Part shown: positions 19,316 to 28,712 of the stretch, in pieces
Numbering within the stretch: position 1 is the stretch's first letter
How the letters are laid out: the number at the start of each line of letters is the position of its first letter
Source of the DNA: Vagococcus allomyrinae
Lineage (GTDB): Bacteria > Bacillota > Bacilli > Lactobacillales > Vagococcaceae
Assembly: GCF_017829975.1 (NCBI RefSeq)
Contig: NZ_JAEEGA010000003.1
Span: forward strand, 268,406 to 332,405
Direction: 5' to 3'
DNA: 64,000 nucleotides
Position numbers and translations under genes: made by a program
Notes under the pieces: generated by a model
The model's database searches: none
Told to the model about the DNA's origin: nothing
The model's input: the letters and a program-made list of their open reading frames with translations, nothing else

Positions 19316-21580
19316 TTGAAAAAAAAGTTTGGCGTTGCCGCGTTGTTAACACTTAGCACCTTGCTACTGCCAGTTGGAGCGTTGGCGGAATCTCAACCGC
19401 TTTATAAATTTGGAAAAAAGGCAGATGGGACTTTAGGTTATGATAGTGCAACACCTGTTCCCTTTTATAGCAATTCAAGTGATTTTATTAACATCCCGAC
19501 TCATTATGAACAACCTAAAAATCAATTTAAGAGTTCATGGGTCGCAACTATTAGCAATTTAAATTTCCCAAAAGCCACTTCTCAGGCCGATTTTCAAGCA
19601 AATTATTTGAATGTGCTAAAAGACTTCTCTGATTGGAACATGAATGCCATGATCTTTCAGGTAAGACCATTGTTAGATGCCTATTACCCATCAGAACTTA
19701 ACCCTTGGTCAGAGTTTATCACTGGGGAACAAGGGGCAAATCCGGGATATGACCCGTTAAAATGGATGATCGATGTTACTCACGAAGCCGGCATGGAATA
19801 TCATGCCTGGTTCAACCCTTACCGAGTAACAAATACCAAACTTTCCAGTGACAGTGTGCTGAAAAAAACCGGCATGACGAAAGAAGAAATTCTCGCCTTA
19901 AGCACTGTGGAACAAGTCAAAGCTTTAGGTAAAGCAGGGATTTTAGCCAGTAATAATTACGCCCTTCTCCACCCTGAAAACGTGCTTTCCTTTGATGAAA
20001 AATTATTTTTAAACCCAGGAATTCCAGCTGTTAGAGACTATGTCATCGCCTCAATTGCTGAAGTGGTTCATAATTACGATGTGGACGCTATTCACTTTGA
20101 CGACTATTTTTATCCTTATCGCATTACAGTTGATGGGGTTAATGTAATTTTCGGCGACAAAGGTGAAGATGCTGCCACTTTCAAAGAGTACGGAGCAGGT
20201 TATAGCGATATTGAAGCTTGGCGCCGTGATAATATCACAGCACTAGTTGACGGTCTTAAAACAGTCATTGATCAGCACAATCAAACCAATCAGAAAGCTG
20301 TTCAGTTCGGTATTAGCCCCTTTGGCATTTGGGAACACAAAGCAAATAATCCTTTAGGATCCAATACACCGACAGGTTCGTCTCAATCTTATTCCTCTAG
20401 TATTTATGCAGATACTTATAAATGGATGAAAGCAGACAGTCTTGATTATGTAATTCCTCAAATTTATTGGAGCTTTGATCAAGCAGCCGCGCCTTACGGT
20501 GAATTGGCTCGCTGGTGGAATAATGCGGCTGAAGGCAGTCACACCCAAGTATATGTCGGTCATGCTAATTATAAGCATGTGAGCAACGGAGGCTGGGATG
20601 CCTCTTGGCTTAATCCAGAGGAAGTACCTAACCAATTGAAATTTAATCAAGGTTATTCAAACATTAAAGGCAGTGCCTTGTTTAGCTATAACGATATCCA
20701 ACCTTCGGATATCAACAGTTTGGCTGAGAACTTGCGCGAGAGACACCAAGCCAAAAATGCCTCGATCGCCTTATTAAAAGAAGGGTATTTTAATTTACCC
20801 GCTCTTGTACCAGAAAAACCGTGGTTATCTCACGAAACATTAGCTGCACCTGTTGCTATCAGCAAAGACGCCACTACCTTAAAATGGTCTGATGCTACCA
20901 CTAATCAAACCACTCGTTATTACATTTTGTACAGCGGAGAAGGCACGGCTACAGAAACAACAACATCAGCCAGCAACATCGTTGACAGAATTTGGGCAGG
21001 AGATCAAAAAGAATTCTCTTACCCACTGCTCTCTACCAAGACGGCTGACAAAAATTACTACGTAAGCGCCGTCGATGCTGCTGGAGTTGAATCTGAACCG
21101 ACATTGATTAAAACACCTGAACCACTTGGTGGCTCGGTCACCGTCTCATATCTCGCTGAGGATCAAACAGAGTTATCTCCTAAAGTCGTCTTAACAGGTC
21201 AAGTTGGAGCAACTTATGAAACAGAAAACAAAGAGTTTCAGGGGTATACCCTTAAAGCACTGCCAGCAAATGCCACTGGCACATTCACTGATAGCCCTCA
21301 AAGTGTTAGCTATCTCTATGCTAAAAATACTGAAACATCCAGTTCGACCAGTGATTCAACCTCAACTACCAGTGAAACGGGTTCGTCAAGTTCTTCCAAT
21401 AAGAAGGCCAATGAATCAGCAACACCCCCTTCTTCAAGTAATAAAAAAACACTGGATCCTGCCGCTAAAAAGAGTATTTTACCTCAAACAGGCGCGAGGA
21501 TTACCCCATCGTTAGCTTACTTGGGACTATTGGTCTTAGGCCTAGCCCTCCGCTTGATTTACAAAAAGAAAACGATCTAA
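19316..21580 (+). CDS. LPXTG-anchored GHL10-family glycosidase
   Basis: A 754-residue cell-wall protein. Residues 1-25 are a Sec signal peptide ending GALA-ES. Residues about 55-450 match the GHL10 (DUF187) glycosidase-like domain (SSWVATISNLNFP, AWFNPYRVT, DAIHFDDYFYPY), found in proteins acting on glycans or peptidoglycan-related sugars. A fibronectin-like segment, one MucBP-type repeat (VTVSYLAEDQTELSPK onward), a Ser/Thr-rich stalk and a sortase signal LPQTG with hydrophobic tail and KKK end follow. The start is TTG with GGAGG 9 bases upstream. A cre palindrome lies in front. Confidence 0.88.
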   Translation: MKKKFGVAALLTLSTLLLPVGALAESQPLYKFGKKADGTLGYDSATPVPFYSNSSDFINIPTHYEQPKNQFKSSWVATISNLNFPKATSQADFQANYLNVLKDFSDWNMNAMIFQVRPLLDAYYPSELNPWSEFITGEQGANPGYDPLKWMIDVTHEAGMEYHAWFNPYRVTNTKLSSDSVLKKTGMTKEEILALSTVEQVKALGKAGILASNNYALLHPENVLSFDEKLFLNPGIPAVRDYVIASIAEVVHNYDVDAIHFDDYFYPYRITVDGVNVIFGDKGEDAATFKEYGAGYSDIEAWRRDNITALVDGLKTVIDQHNQTNQKAVQFGISPFGIWEHKANNPLGSNTPTGSSQSYSSSIYADTYKWMKADSLDYVIPQIYWSFDQAAAPYGELARWWNNAAEGSHTQVYVGHANYKHVSNGGWDASWLNPEEVPNQLKFNQGYSNIKGSALFSYNDIQPSDINSLAENLRERHQAKNASIALLKEGYFNLPALVPEKPWLSHETLAAPVAISKDATTLKWSDATTNQTTRYYILYSGEGTATETTTSASNIVDRIWAGDQKEFSYPLLSTKTADKNYYVSAVDAAGVESEPTLIKTPEPLGGSVTVSYLAEDQTELSPKVVLTGQVGATYETENKEFQGYTLKALPANATGTFTDSPQSVSYLYAKNTETSSSTSDSTSTTSETGSSSSSNKKANESATPPSSSNKKTLDPAAKKSILPQTGARITPSLAYLGLLVLGLALRLIYKKKTI

Positions 21581-21590
21581 ATAAAACGCC

Positions 21591-21620
21591 TAAAAGAGAT
21601 GACCCTTGTCATCTCTTTTA
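21591..21620. terminator. Bidirectional terminator
   Basis: Perfect 13-bp arms TAAAAGAGATGAC (21591-21603) and GTCATCTCTTTTA (21608-21620) between convergent genes, with A/T-rich flanks on both sides. Confidence 0.85.
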
Positions 21621-21628
21621 GACGTTTC

Positions 21629-22618
21629 TTATAATTGCTTAAAAAAATCCATCCCTATTTGCCAAACATTATCAGCTTTATTACTAATGGCAACAACCAT
21701 CGTCTGACGGGTCACATCAAATAAACTAAAGAAACAAATGCCTGGGTCCATCCCTTCAAAATAAGGAACCAATTGACCATTTAACTCCGTTAACCAAAAA
21801 CCAAGTCCATAGATTTCTTCCCCATTGGTTGCCTGCTGGGTAAACATCTCGTCGCGACTGGCAGCACTGGTCAATCGATCATTCAACAACGCTTGCCAAA
21901 AGCGCTGGACATCTCCTAAAGTGGTGAAACACCCTCCTGCCCCTGTTCCTTTTACATCAACACTATAAATATTGCTATAATAACTTTCAGTTTCTTCATC
22001 AAAACAATACGCACTGGCTGTATTACCAGGTAAGCGATCCAACTCATAATAACCTGTTCGACTCATGCCTGCTGGTTCAAAAACTACTTTTTGCAGATAG
22101 CGATCAAATGGCATTTCTGTCACCGCTTCAATCACCGCTGCCAACATCACAAAGCCTGAATTATTGTATTGGAACTTCCCTTGATTGTCAAAATTAACTG
22201 GCTTATTTATAAATAACGGGTATACATCTTGGTTCTGTCGAATGCGATAATTGGGAAACTGTTGCCACAATTCCTCATAGGCCTCCATGATAGACTCGTC
22301 AAAATAATCTTGGATAGTCGACGTATGAGTCAATAACTCATAAATCGTGATACTCCGATCAACCTTGCCTAAATCATCAGGCAAAATTTCCGATAAATTG
22401 GAGGTCAGCTGAATCTTCCCCTCCTCTATTAACGCCATGATGCCAACTGCTACAAAAGCCTTGCCAGCAGAAGCTGTCCCAAATAAGGTCTCTAAATCCG
22501 TTGGTATTTGATTCGGTAAATCACGGAAGCCAAAAGACCTTTCTAACACCGGCTGATCCGCTTGATACAAGCCAACAACGCCACTAAAGCTTGCTGGTGC
22601 CACATTCTCTATCTTCAT
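21629..22618 (-). CDS. Serine hydrolase, beta-lactamase/PBP-like
   Basis: A 329-residue class C beta-lactamase-fold protein. The nucleophile is in GTASAGKAF (SxxK) near residue 50, the YxN motif in YNNSGFV near residue 157, and a typical beta-lactamase-family loop GTGAGGCFTTLGDVQRFW near 225-245. There is no signal peptide, so it appears cytoplasmic and is more likely an esterase or peptidase than a resistance enzyme. It stands alone with its own terminator. Confidence 0.82.
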   Translation of the reverse strand: MKIENVAPASFSGVVGLYQADQPVLERSFGFRDLPNQIPTDLETLFGTASAGKAFVAVGIMALIEEGKIQLTSNLSEILPDDLGKVDRSITIYELLTHTSTIQDYFDESIMEAYEELWQQFPNYRIRQNQDVYPLFINKPVNFDNQGKFQYNNSGFVMLAAVIEAVTEMPFDRYLQKVVFEPAGMSRTGYYELDRLPGNTASAYCFDEETESYYSNIYSVDVKGTGAGGCFTTLGDVQRFWQALLNDRLTSAASRDEMFTQQATNGEEIYGLGFWLTELNGQLVPYFEGMDPGICFFSLFDVTRQTMVVAISNKADNVWQIGMDFFKQL

Positions 22619-22767
22619 TTTACTCTCCTCGTATCGCGTATTTCTTTTATTATACCACGCCCTTTACTTAAAATAACTTTAAAAATAACAGACCCCTTCT
22701 TATTACTTAAGTCAAAGAAAAAAACTTCTCGATTGATTAAGAAGTCCTTTTCAGTCAAATAAGTATC

Positions 22768-24102
22768 TCAATAAAAAAATGAACCAGTCAAAATGATAAT
22801 AATCACTGCAATTAACGTGCCAACTGACACGGTAATAAACGTCTCCTTAAAGGCATTTTTATGAGTTAAGCCAGTAAGACTTAGAAAGGTTAAGAAGACA
22901 CCACTTTGAGGAACAATGGTCAAAATATTCGAAGCGACAGCTGCAACTCGGTGGATCATCTGTGGATCAAGACCTTTGCTCACATAATACTCAGCAAAGT
23001 TCGGCATAACAATCCCTAACGCGCCTGATGATGATCCGGTAATAGCTGACATTGAAGACGTTAACACTGTCAAGCTGATCAAGGGGTTTCCCGGTATATT
23101 GGTAATAATATCAGAAAAGATTTTAAACCCAGGGGCAATCATCACCACGGCACCAAAAGCTACCGCCGACGCTGTAGCAAAAATCGGCCCGATAGAACCC
23201 GTTGCTCCCAGATTTAATATTCTAATTTTATCTGGTGTAAACTTATGGAAGAGAATCAAGCCAAGAATAATGGCTGATAACAAGGCGATATAGATAACGT
23301 TTTTCTTCATAAATTCATTACCAAAAATACTACCTGACAAAGCCAGTATAATCAACAAGAGCAATGGCGCAATACTTGGGAAAAAATGAGGGAGGGACTG
23401 TTCGGCCACTTCCTCATGGTTATCTGTTGTGTAAGTTCCGTAATTTTCACCTTTCGCCAAACTTTTGGCCAAACAACGCTTCATGTAAAACAAGCCGAAA
23501 GCAACACACCCAAGACTGCCTAAAATACTTGGAATAGCCGCTGCTGTTAGTGACGTATCCAAATATTGAATCGGAATAACATTTTGAATAGCTGGTGTAC
23601 CTGGCAATATCGTCATAGTAAAGGTCGCAATTCCTAACCAAAGAGGGACTTGAATCAAGTTCCACGATAAATTCATCTTTTTAAATAAACTTCTGGCTAG
23701 TGGGAGAACGGCAAACATCACCACAAACAAACTAATACCACCGTAGGTTAAAATGGAACTGACTAAAAAGATCGCCACTAGTACTTTATAAGGACTGTCA
23801 TACCCCACTTTTTTCAAAATATAATCAGCAATAGATGTCGTCGCACCACTGACTTCCATTAATTTTGCCAAAATGGATCCGAGTAAAAAAATAGCAAAAT
23901 AATTTAAAATATACGTGGAAAGAGCCCCCATAAATTGATTGGGTTCCTTTCCCAATAAAGATGTAACTGGGTCCATTTGATTCATCAAAACGACAATTGC
24001 AGTGGCAAGTGGCGCCGCAACCATAATATTGATCTCTTTTAGAGAAAAATAAATAATCGCCATCACACCCAATAACACACCAACTGATCCAATAACTTCC
24101 AT
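22768..24102 (-). CDS. GntP-family permease, likely 3-hydroxybutyrate uptake
   Basis: A 444-residue membrane protein with about 12-14 hydrophobic segments. The family signatures include the GGISLFVVMFAVLPLARSLF segment and TGSSSGALGIVMPNF near the end. GntP transporters are proton symporters for gluconate or hydroxy acids. It is the last gene of a cluster with 3-hydroxybutyrate dehydrogenase, CoA transferase and thiolase, so D-3-hydroxybutyrate or acetoacetate is the best substrate guess. Confidence 0.85.
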   Translation of the reverse strand: MEVIGSVGVLLGVMAIIYFSLKEINIMVAAPLATAIVVLMNQMDPVTSLLGKEPNQFMGALSTYILNYFAIFLLGSILAKLMEVSGATTSIADYILKKVGYDSPYKVLVAIFLVSSILTYGGISLFVVMFAVLPLARSLFKKMNLSWNLIQVPLWLGIATFTMTILPGTPAIQNVIPIQYLDTSLTAAAIPSILGSLGCVAFGLFYMKRCLAKSLAKGENYGTYTTDNHEEVAEQSLPHFFPSIAPLLLLIILALSGSIFGNEFMKKNVIYIALLSAIILGLILFHKFTPDKIRILNLGATGSIGPIFATASAVAFGAVVMIAPGFKIFSDIITNIPGNPLISLTVLTSSMSAITGSSSGALGIVMPNFAEYYVSKGLDPQMIHRVAAVASNILTIVPQSGVFLTFLSLTGLTHKNAFKETFITVSVGTLIAVIIIILTGSFFY

Positions 24103-24188
24103 AACGACACGTTCCTCCTTCTACTTATGGGTCCGATCTTCAGGTGATGGGAATCAAGCTGTTAACCTGATTCCCAGATACACCAAGC

Positions 24189-24968
24189 TTATTGCGCTGT
24201 ATATCCACCATCTAAAAGACAAGCTTGTCCAGTCACACCTTTCGCCTTGTCACTAGCTAAAAATGACACGTAATCGGCAATTTCCTGAACATCTAACAAC
24301 CGTTTTTGAGGAACCAATGGATATAACACTTCTTCAAGGACATTTTCTAAAGGAATATTACGTGTTTTGGATAAATCTTCAAATTGCCCTCTAACTAGCG
24401 GGGTGTCAACATAACCAGGACAAATAGCGTTTACGGTGATCCCATCAGCTGCTGCTTCTAAAGCTGCTACTTTTGTCAGGCCAATCAGGCCGTGTTTAGC
24501 AGAGTTGTACGCTGATTTGCCAGCAAAACCGATTACCCCATTGATCGAAGCCATATTGATGATTCGACCATGTTTTTGTTGTTTCATGACAGGTAATACT
24601 CGCTTAATTGCGATAAACGGTGCTGTTAACATCAATTTGATCATAAACTCAAATTTTTCAGTTGGAAAATCTTCAATTAGTGAAACATGCTGTAAACCAG
24701 CATTATTGACTAGGATGTCAATTCTTCCATGAGTCTCAATCACTGAATCAATGGCAGCATTAATGGCACTTTCTTTGCTTACATCGCAGAGAACACTGTC
24801 TGCATCCAAGTCTTGCTTGCGATATTCCGCCACGACCTCATCAAGTTTAGCTTGATTAATATCTGAAAACACCACTGTTTTTCCTTCTTTTAAGAACGTT
24901 TCCCCAATTTGTTTACCAATACCGCTAGCAGCTCCCGTAATAAAGACGACTTCTTTTTTGTTTGTCAT
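24189..24968 (-). CDS. 3-hydroxybutyrate dehydrogenase (SDR)
   Basis: A 259-residue SDR with TGAASGIG at residues 11-18, NNAG near 90, YNSAK (YxxxK) near 155, and the 3HB-dehydrogenase-like segment NAICPGYVDTPLVR and LLDVQEIADYVSFLASDKAKGVTGQ. It oxidises (R)-3-hydroxybutyrate to acetoacetate with NAD. GGAGGAAAC precedes the ATG. It lies between the CoA-transferase genes and the permease, matching a ketone-body degradation route. Confidence 0.9.
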   Translation of the reverse strand: MTNKKEVVFITGAASGIGKQIGETFLKEGKTVVFSDINQAKLDEVVAEYRKQDLDADSVLCDVSKESAINAAIDSVIETHGRIDILVNNAGLQHVSLIEDFPTEKFEFMIKLMLTAPFIAIKRVLPVMKQQKHGRIINMASINGVIGFAGKSAYNSAKHGLIGLTKVAALEAAADGITVNAICPGYVDTPLVRGQFEDLSKTRNIPLENVLEEVLYPLVPQKRLLDVQEIADYVSFLASDKAKGVTGQACLLDGGYTAQ

Positions 24969-24988
24969 GATTGTTTCCTCCAGTATGT

Positions 24989-25645
24989 CTATTTTGTTTG
25001 ATCAATTAACGCCACTTCTGTTGCTTTTTGAACCTCTTCAAAGGTATACCCTTCGTAGATTTCAGTGACCGCTAACCCCTTTTCTACCACCTCAAAGACA
25101 CCCATTTCAGTGATGATCATCCCGACCACCTTCGAAGCTGTTAAAGGTAATGTACATTCATTCAATATCTTAAACTTACCTTTATTGGTGTGCTCCATGG
25201 CCACGATCACTTTTTTTGCCCCGACTAATAAATCCATAGCACCACCCATTCCCGGCACCATTTTTCCAGGAATTAAATAATTAGCAATATTGCCGTACTG
25301 ATCAACTTGTAAAGCACCTAAAACAGTCGCATCAACATGACCGCCGCGAATAATTCCAAAAGATGTGGCACTGTCAAAAAATGCCCCACCTGGTATAATG
25401 CCTACCGGCTGACCGCCAGCATTAACAATCGACGGATCACTATTATCTGGATCAGCAGTCGTCAGTCCAATAAAACCATTCTCTGATTGTAACGTCACCG
25501 TAACATTGTCTGGGATGTAATTTACCACTTTTGTCGGTAACCCGATCCCTAAATTGACCAAGGAATTGTCAGCCAACTCTTGGGCAACCCGCTTGGCAAT
25601 TCGCCCTTGAATATCACTTTTAGAAAGCTCTGTTACCTCTGTCAT
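24989..25645 (-). CDS. Acetoacetate CoA-transferase, beta subunit
   Basis: About 218 residues of CoA transferase family I, subunit B (AtoA/ScoB). The active-site glutamate is in the SENG motif (VTLQSENGFIGL) near residue 50, and GGxxVDATVLGALQVD is typical. With the A subunit it moves CoA from succinyl- or acetyl-CoA to acetoacetate. The ATG at 25645 has AGGGAGG upstream and its start lies one base after the A-subunit stop; the longer open frame would run through subunit A. Confidence 0.92.
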   Translation of the reverse strand: MTEVTELSKSDIQGRIAKRVAQELADNSLVNLGIGLPTKVVNYIPDNVTVTLQSENGFIGLTTADPDNSDPSIVNAGGQPVGIIPGGAFFDSATSFGIIRGGHVDATVLGALQVDQYGNIANYLIPGKMVPGMGGAMDLLVGAKKVIVAMEHTNKGKFKILNECTLPLTASKVVGMIITEMGVFEVVEKGLAVTEIYEGYTFEEVQKATEVALIDQTK

Positions 25646-25646
25646 C

Positions 25647-26300
25647 TTAATTACCTCCCTGAACAAGATAGTCAACAAAAATACTAGGTGTATGAATGAA
25701 ATTTGGGTCAATTTCGCCAGTTTCAACGATGGTTCTGGCTTCAACAATCGTCGTTGTCGCATTGGCAGCCATCATTTGATTAAAATTATTTTCAGACCCT
25801 TTAAACTGAAGGTTGCCTTTTGAATCGGCTTTATTCGCAAAAACTAAGGCAACATCGGCTTTCAACGGTTCTTCCAGTAGGTAATCTCGCTCATTAACGG
25901 TGATGACTTGTTTGCCTTCTTCAATCAGAGTTCCCTTGCCTGTCGGTGTTAAGAAACCACCGAGACCAAAGGCACCGGAACGAATTTGTTCAATCAACGT
26001 CCCTTGAGGAACCAAGTTAACTGTGGTTTCACCGCTAGTCATTTGTCTCCCAGCTTCTTTGTTAAGGCCAATATGAGAGGCGATAATGGTTGAAAATTGT
26101 TTATTGGCGATCATTTTACCCACCCCTTTTTCAGGAAGTCCGGCATCGTTACAGATTAAGGTTAAATCTTTAACACCCTTTGCTACGAGAGCATCAATCA
26201 AGGATTCCGGTGTTCCATTGGTCATAAATCCGCCAACCATTAAAGTGTCACCATCTTTAATTAAGCGAACCGCTTCATCCATAGCAATCTCTTTTGACAT
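25647..26300 (-). CDS. Acetoacetate CoA-transferase, alpha subunit
   Basis: About 217 residues of CoA transferase family I, subunit A (AtoD/ScoA), with the glycine-rich CoA-binding segment VGGFMTNGTPESLIDAL near residues 23-39 and the conserved GAFGLGGFLTPTG near 110. It is followed one base later by subunit B. The ATG at 26300 is family-typical; an in-frame GTG nine bases upstream cannot be excluded. Second gene of the operon after thiolase. Confidence 0.92.
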   Translation of the reverse strand: MSKEIAMDEAVRLIKDGDTLMVGGFMTNGTPESLIDALVAKGVKDLTLICNDAGLPEKGVGKMIANKQFSTIIASHIGLNKEAGRQMTSGETTVNLVPQGTLIEQIRSGAFGLGGFLTPTGKGTLIEEGKQVITVNERDYLLEEPLKADVALVFANKADSKGNLQFKGSENNFNQMMAANATTTIVEARTIVETGEIDPNFIHTPSIFVDYLVQGGN

Positions 26301-26324
26301 ATTCTTCACTTCTTTCTGCTCAAT

Positions 26325-27521
26325 TTAAGCTTCATTCTTAATAATAAGACTTGTTCCTTGGCCACCACCAATACATAATGTCGCTAATCCTAATGAAAGT
26401 TTCCGGCGTTTCAACTCGTGGATTAAGGTCACTAAAATCCGAGCGCCACTGGCACCTATTGGATGACCTAAAGCAATCGCACCACCGTTTACATTGACTC
26501 TATCAGGATTAAGTTTAAGCTCTTTCATCACACTAATTGCCTGAGCGGCGAATGCTTCATTGGCTTCAATTAGCTCAATATCAGCAATAGTTAATTGGGC
26601 CTTTTCCAGAGCTTTTTTACTAGCTGGAATGGGGCCTGTCCCCATCAATTCAGGAGCTACCCCTGCACTGGCATAACTGACAATGGACGCCAGAATTGGT
26701 AGCTGTAAACTTTCAGCTTTTTCCCTGGTCATCATTAACACCATTGCCGCACCATCATTTATCCCTGAGGCATTCCCGGCTGTAACCGTGCCATCTGCCC
26801 GAAAAGCAGGTCGTAATTTTTGAAGTGTGGCAATTGTTGAGTCTTTTTTCGGATACTCGTCTTCCGTTATGAGAATCGGTTCCTTCTGCTTTCTTTGAGA
26901 AACGAGTACTGGGACAATCTCCTCTTTAAAGCGGCCATCACTGACTGCTTTGATTGCTTTTTCTTGACTGGACTGAGCAAAGGCATCTTGTTCTTCTCTT
27001 GAAATAGCAAACTTCTCAGCAATATTTTCAGCAGTAATCCCCATATGATAATGATGAAAGGCATCAGTCAAGCCATCATTAACCAAACTATCAATCACCG
27101 TACCATTTCCTAAACGTTGCCCAAACCGAAGATTTGGCAGTACATATGGCGCCTGACTCATGTTTTCAGTCCCTCCAGCGATCACCACTTCTGAATCACC
27201 ACACTGAATACTTTGAACAGCTAACTGAATCGCTTTCAATCCTGAGCCACAAACCATGTCTAAAGTAAATGCCGTTTTATCATTCGGAATATCAGAATGG
27301 ATCGCCACTTGACGGGCCACATTTTGGCCCAGCCCACCATGGAGAACGTTTCCAAGAATCACCTCATCAATTGCCTCCGGGTCGATTTTAGTCCGCGAAA
27401 CGATTTCTTTTAACACTGTTTTACCTAAGTCAACAGCAGAAACATTTTTAAAAACTCCTCCAAATGAACCTACAGCTGTTCTTAATGCTTCAACAATGAC
27501 GATCTCTTTTTTGTTAGTCAT
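26325..27521 (-). CDS. Acetyl-CoA C-acetyltransferase (thiolase)
   Basis: A 398-residue biosynthetic/degradative thiolase. The acyl-accepting Cys is in DMVCGSGLKAI near residue 90, the catalytic His in NVNGGAIALGHPIGASGAR near 350, and the second Cys in LCIGGGQGTS near 385. It cleaves acetoacetyl-CoA to two acetyl-CoA, the last step of the pathway encoded here, or runs in reverse. First gene of the operon, with GAAAGGAAG before the ATG. Confidence 0.95.
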   Translation of the reverse strand: MTNKKEIVIVEALRTAVGSFGGVFKNVSAVDLGKTVLKEIVSRTKIDPEAIDEVILGNVLHGGLGQNVARQVAIHSDIPNDKTAFTLDMVCGSGLKAIQLAVQSIQCGDSEVVIAGGTENMSQAPYVLPNLRFGQRLGNGTVIDSLVNDGLTDAFHHYHMGITAENIAEKFAISREEQDAFAQSSQEKAIKAVSDGRFKEEIVPVLVSQRKQKEPILITEDEYPKKDSTIATLQKLRPAFRADGTVTAGNASGINDGAAMVLMMTREKAESLQLPILASIVSYASAGVAPELMGTGPIPASKKALEKAQLTIADIELIEANEAFAAQAISVMKELKLNPDRVNVNGGAIALGHPIGASGARILVTLIHELKRRKLSLGLATLCIGGGQGTSLIIKNEA

Positions 27522-27551
27522 TTACTTGCTTCCTTTCATACTTGATTATTC

Positions 27552-27565
27552 TTAAAGCGCTTTCT
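27552..27565 (-). promoter_or_regulatory. Probable cre site before the thiolase operon
   Basis: TTAAAGCGCTTTCT matches the palindromic CcpA site TGAAAGCGCTTTCA at 12 of 14 positions and lies 31 bases upstream of the thiolase start, downstream of the promoter. CcpA bound here would block transcription when preferred sugars are present. Confidence 0.6.
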
Positions 27566-27636
27566 GTTTAAAGAATAACAAGGAAAGCCCATTAAATGAA
27601 ATACAAATATTTTAGATAACTATAAATTTTATTGAT

Positions 27637-27682
27637 ACTATATAAAAACCCCCTTGATATATCAACATATAACAACTATAAT
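27637..27682. promoter_or_regulatory. Back-to-back promoters sharing one palindrome (LysR site)
   Basis: Plus strand: TTGATA (27654-27659), 17 bases, TATAAT (27677-27682), for the lysR gene. Minus strand: TTGATA (27665-27660), 17 bases, TATAGT (27642-27637), for the thiolase operon. Both -35 boxes are halves of one perfect 12-base palindrome TTGATATATCAA (27654-27665). A LysR dimer there could control both directions. Confidence 0.75.
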
Positions 27683-27742
27683 TTTATATAAAGTATTAAT
27701 AATTACAATAGTCGATAATGAAAAATAAAGGAGCTTTTCCTG

Positions 27743-28642
27743 ATGGACATCAAACAATTAAGATATTTCACCGCCATTGTTGAGCATAACTATAATTTGA
27801 GCCATGCTGCGACAATGCTCTATATCTCGCAACCAACTTTAAGTATGATGATCAATGACTTTGAAAAAAAAGAAGGCGTCAAACTTTTTAAGCGAGAGCG
27901 CAGTCGGATCACGGGCTTAACTTATATTGGTGAACGCTACTATGAAGATGCCCTCAAAGTTTTAACTGTTTATCATGACATGATCAGCAACCTTCACAAC
28001 AACCACACTGACAACGAAGGCACGATTACCATCGGGATTCCCCCTCTTGTATTGTCCGTTGTTTTTTCAACGATCATGCCTACCTTGATTCTTGAGAATC
28101 CTAATATGACCATTGACGTTAAAGAGCTGGGAGCCTATCAATTAAAGGATGAACTTTTGCTTGGCAATGTGGACTTAGCCGTTCTCTTAGCACCTGCTGG
28201 TTTTAACAGTCAACTTGTGGAGACGTATGAAATTCAACATTCTGAACTAGCCGCTTTCTTTTCTGATAAACATGACTTGGCGCAAAAAAAGAACATCACG
28301 TGGCAAGATTTAAATAATAGACACCTTGCCCTATTCGATGACTCTTTTATGATTAATCACTTCTTAACAGCAGCCTTTGGAAGGCATCAGGTCCATCCCA
28401 ATATCCTACTGACATCTGGCTCTTGGGACTATATGCTGAACGCCGCCCGCATCAATAAAGAGGTAGCCACTATTTTACCAAAACCAATTCAAGACTTGTA
28501 TCAAATTGAAGGTGTCACCTGTCGGCCAATTGAACAACCCGTTATTTGGACAGTTATTTTAGCACGCTTAAAAAAATCGACCTACTCCCATCCAGAATCC
28601 TTTATTTTGGACTCACTGCTAAACGCCGTTAATCACAAGTAG
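27743..28642 (+). CDS. LysR-family regulator of the hydroxybutyrate operon
   Basis: A 299-residue LysR regulator. The helix-turn-helix is at about residues 3-60 (MDIKQLRYFTAIVEHNYNLS, then the QPTLSMMI recognition helix), followed by a periplasmic-binding-like effector domain from about residue 90. It is divergent from the thiolase-CoA transferase-dehydrogenase-permease operon and shares a palindromic control region with it. The co-inducer may be 3-hydroxybutyrate or acetoacetate; that is inference. Confidence 0.9.
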   Translation: MDIKQLRYFTAIVEHNYNLSHAATMLYISQPTLSMMINDFEKKEGVKLFKRERSRITGLTYIGERYYEDALKVLTVYHDMISNLHNNHTDNEGTITIGIPPLVLSVVFSTIMPTLILENPNMTIDVKELGAYQLKDELLLGNVDLAVLLAPAGFNSQLVETYEIQHSELAAFFSDKHDLAQKKNITWQDLNNRHLALFDDSFMINHFLTAAFGRHQVHPNILLTSGSWDYMLNAARINKEVATILPKPIQDLYQIEGVTCRPIEQPVIWTVILARLKKSTYSHPESFILDSLLNAVNHK

Positions 28643-28657
28643 CCACTGTCTGGATGC

Positions 28658-28700
28658 TAACACAAAAACACGTCTCAAATTGAGACGTGTTTTTGTGTTA
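28658..28700. terminator. Bidirectional terminator, 20-bp perfect stem
   Basis: Arms 28658-28677 and 28681-28700 are perfect complements with a 3-base loop, between the convergent lysR and FMN-binding lipoprotein genes. Internal T runs support termination in both directions. Confidence 0.88.
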
Positions 28701-28712
28701 CCTTTTGATATG

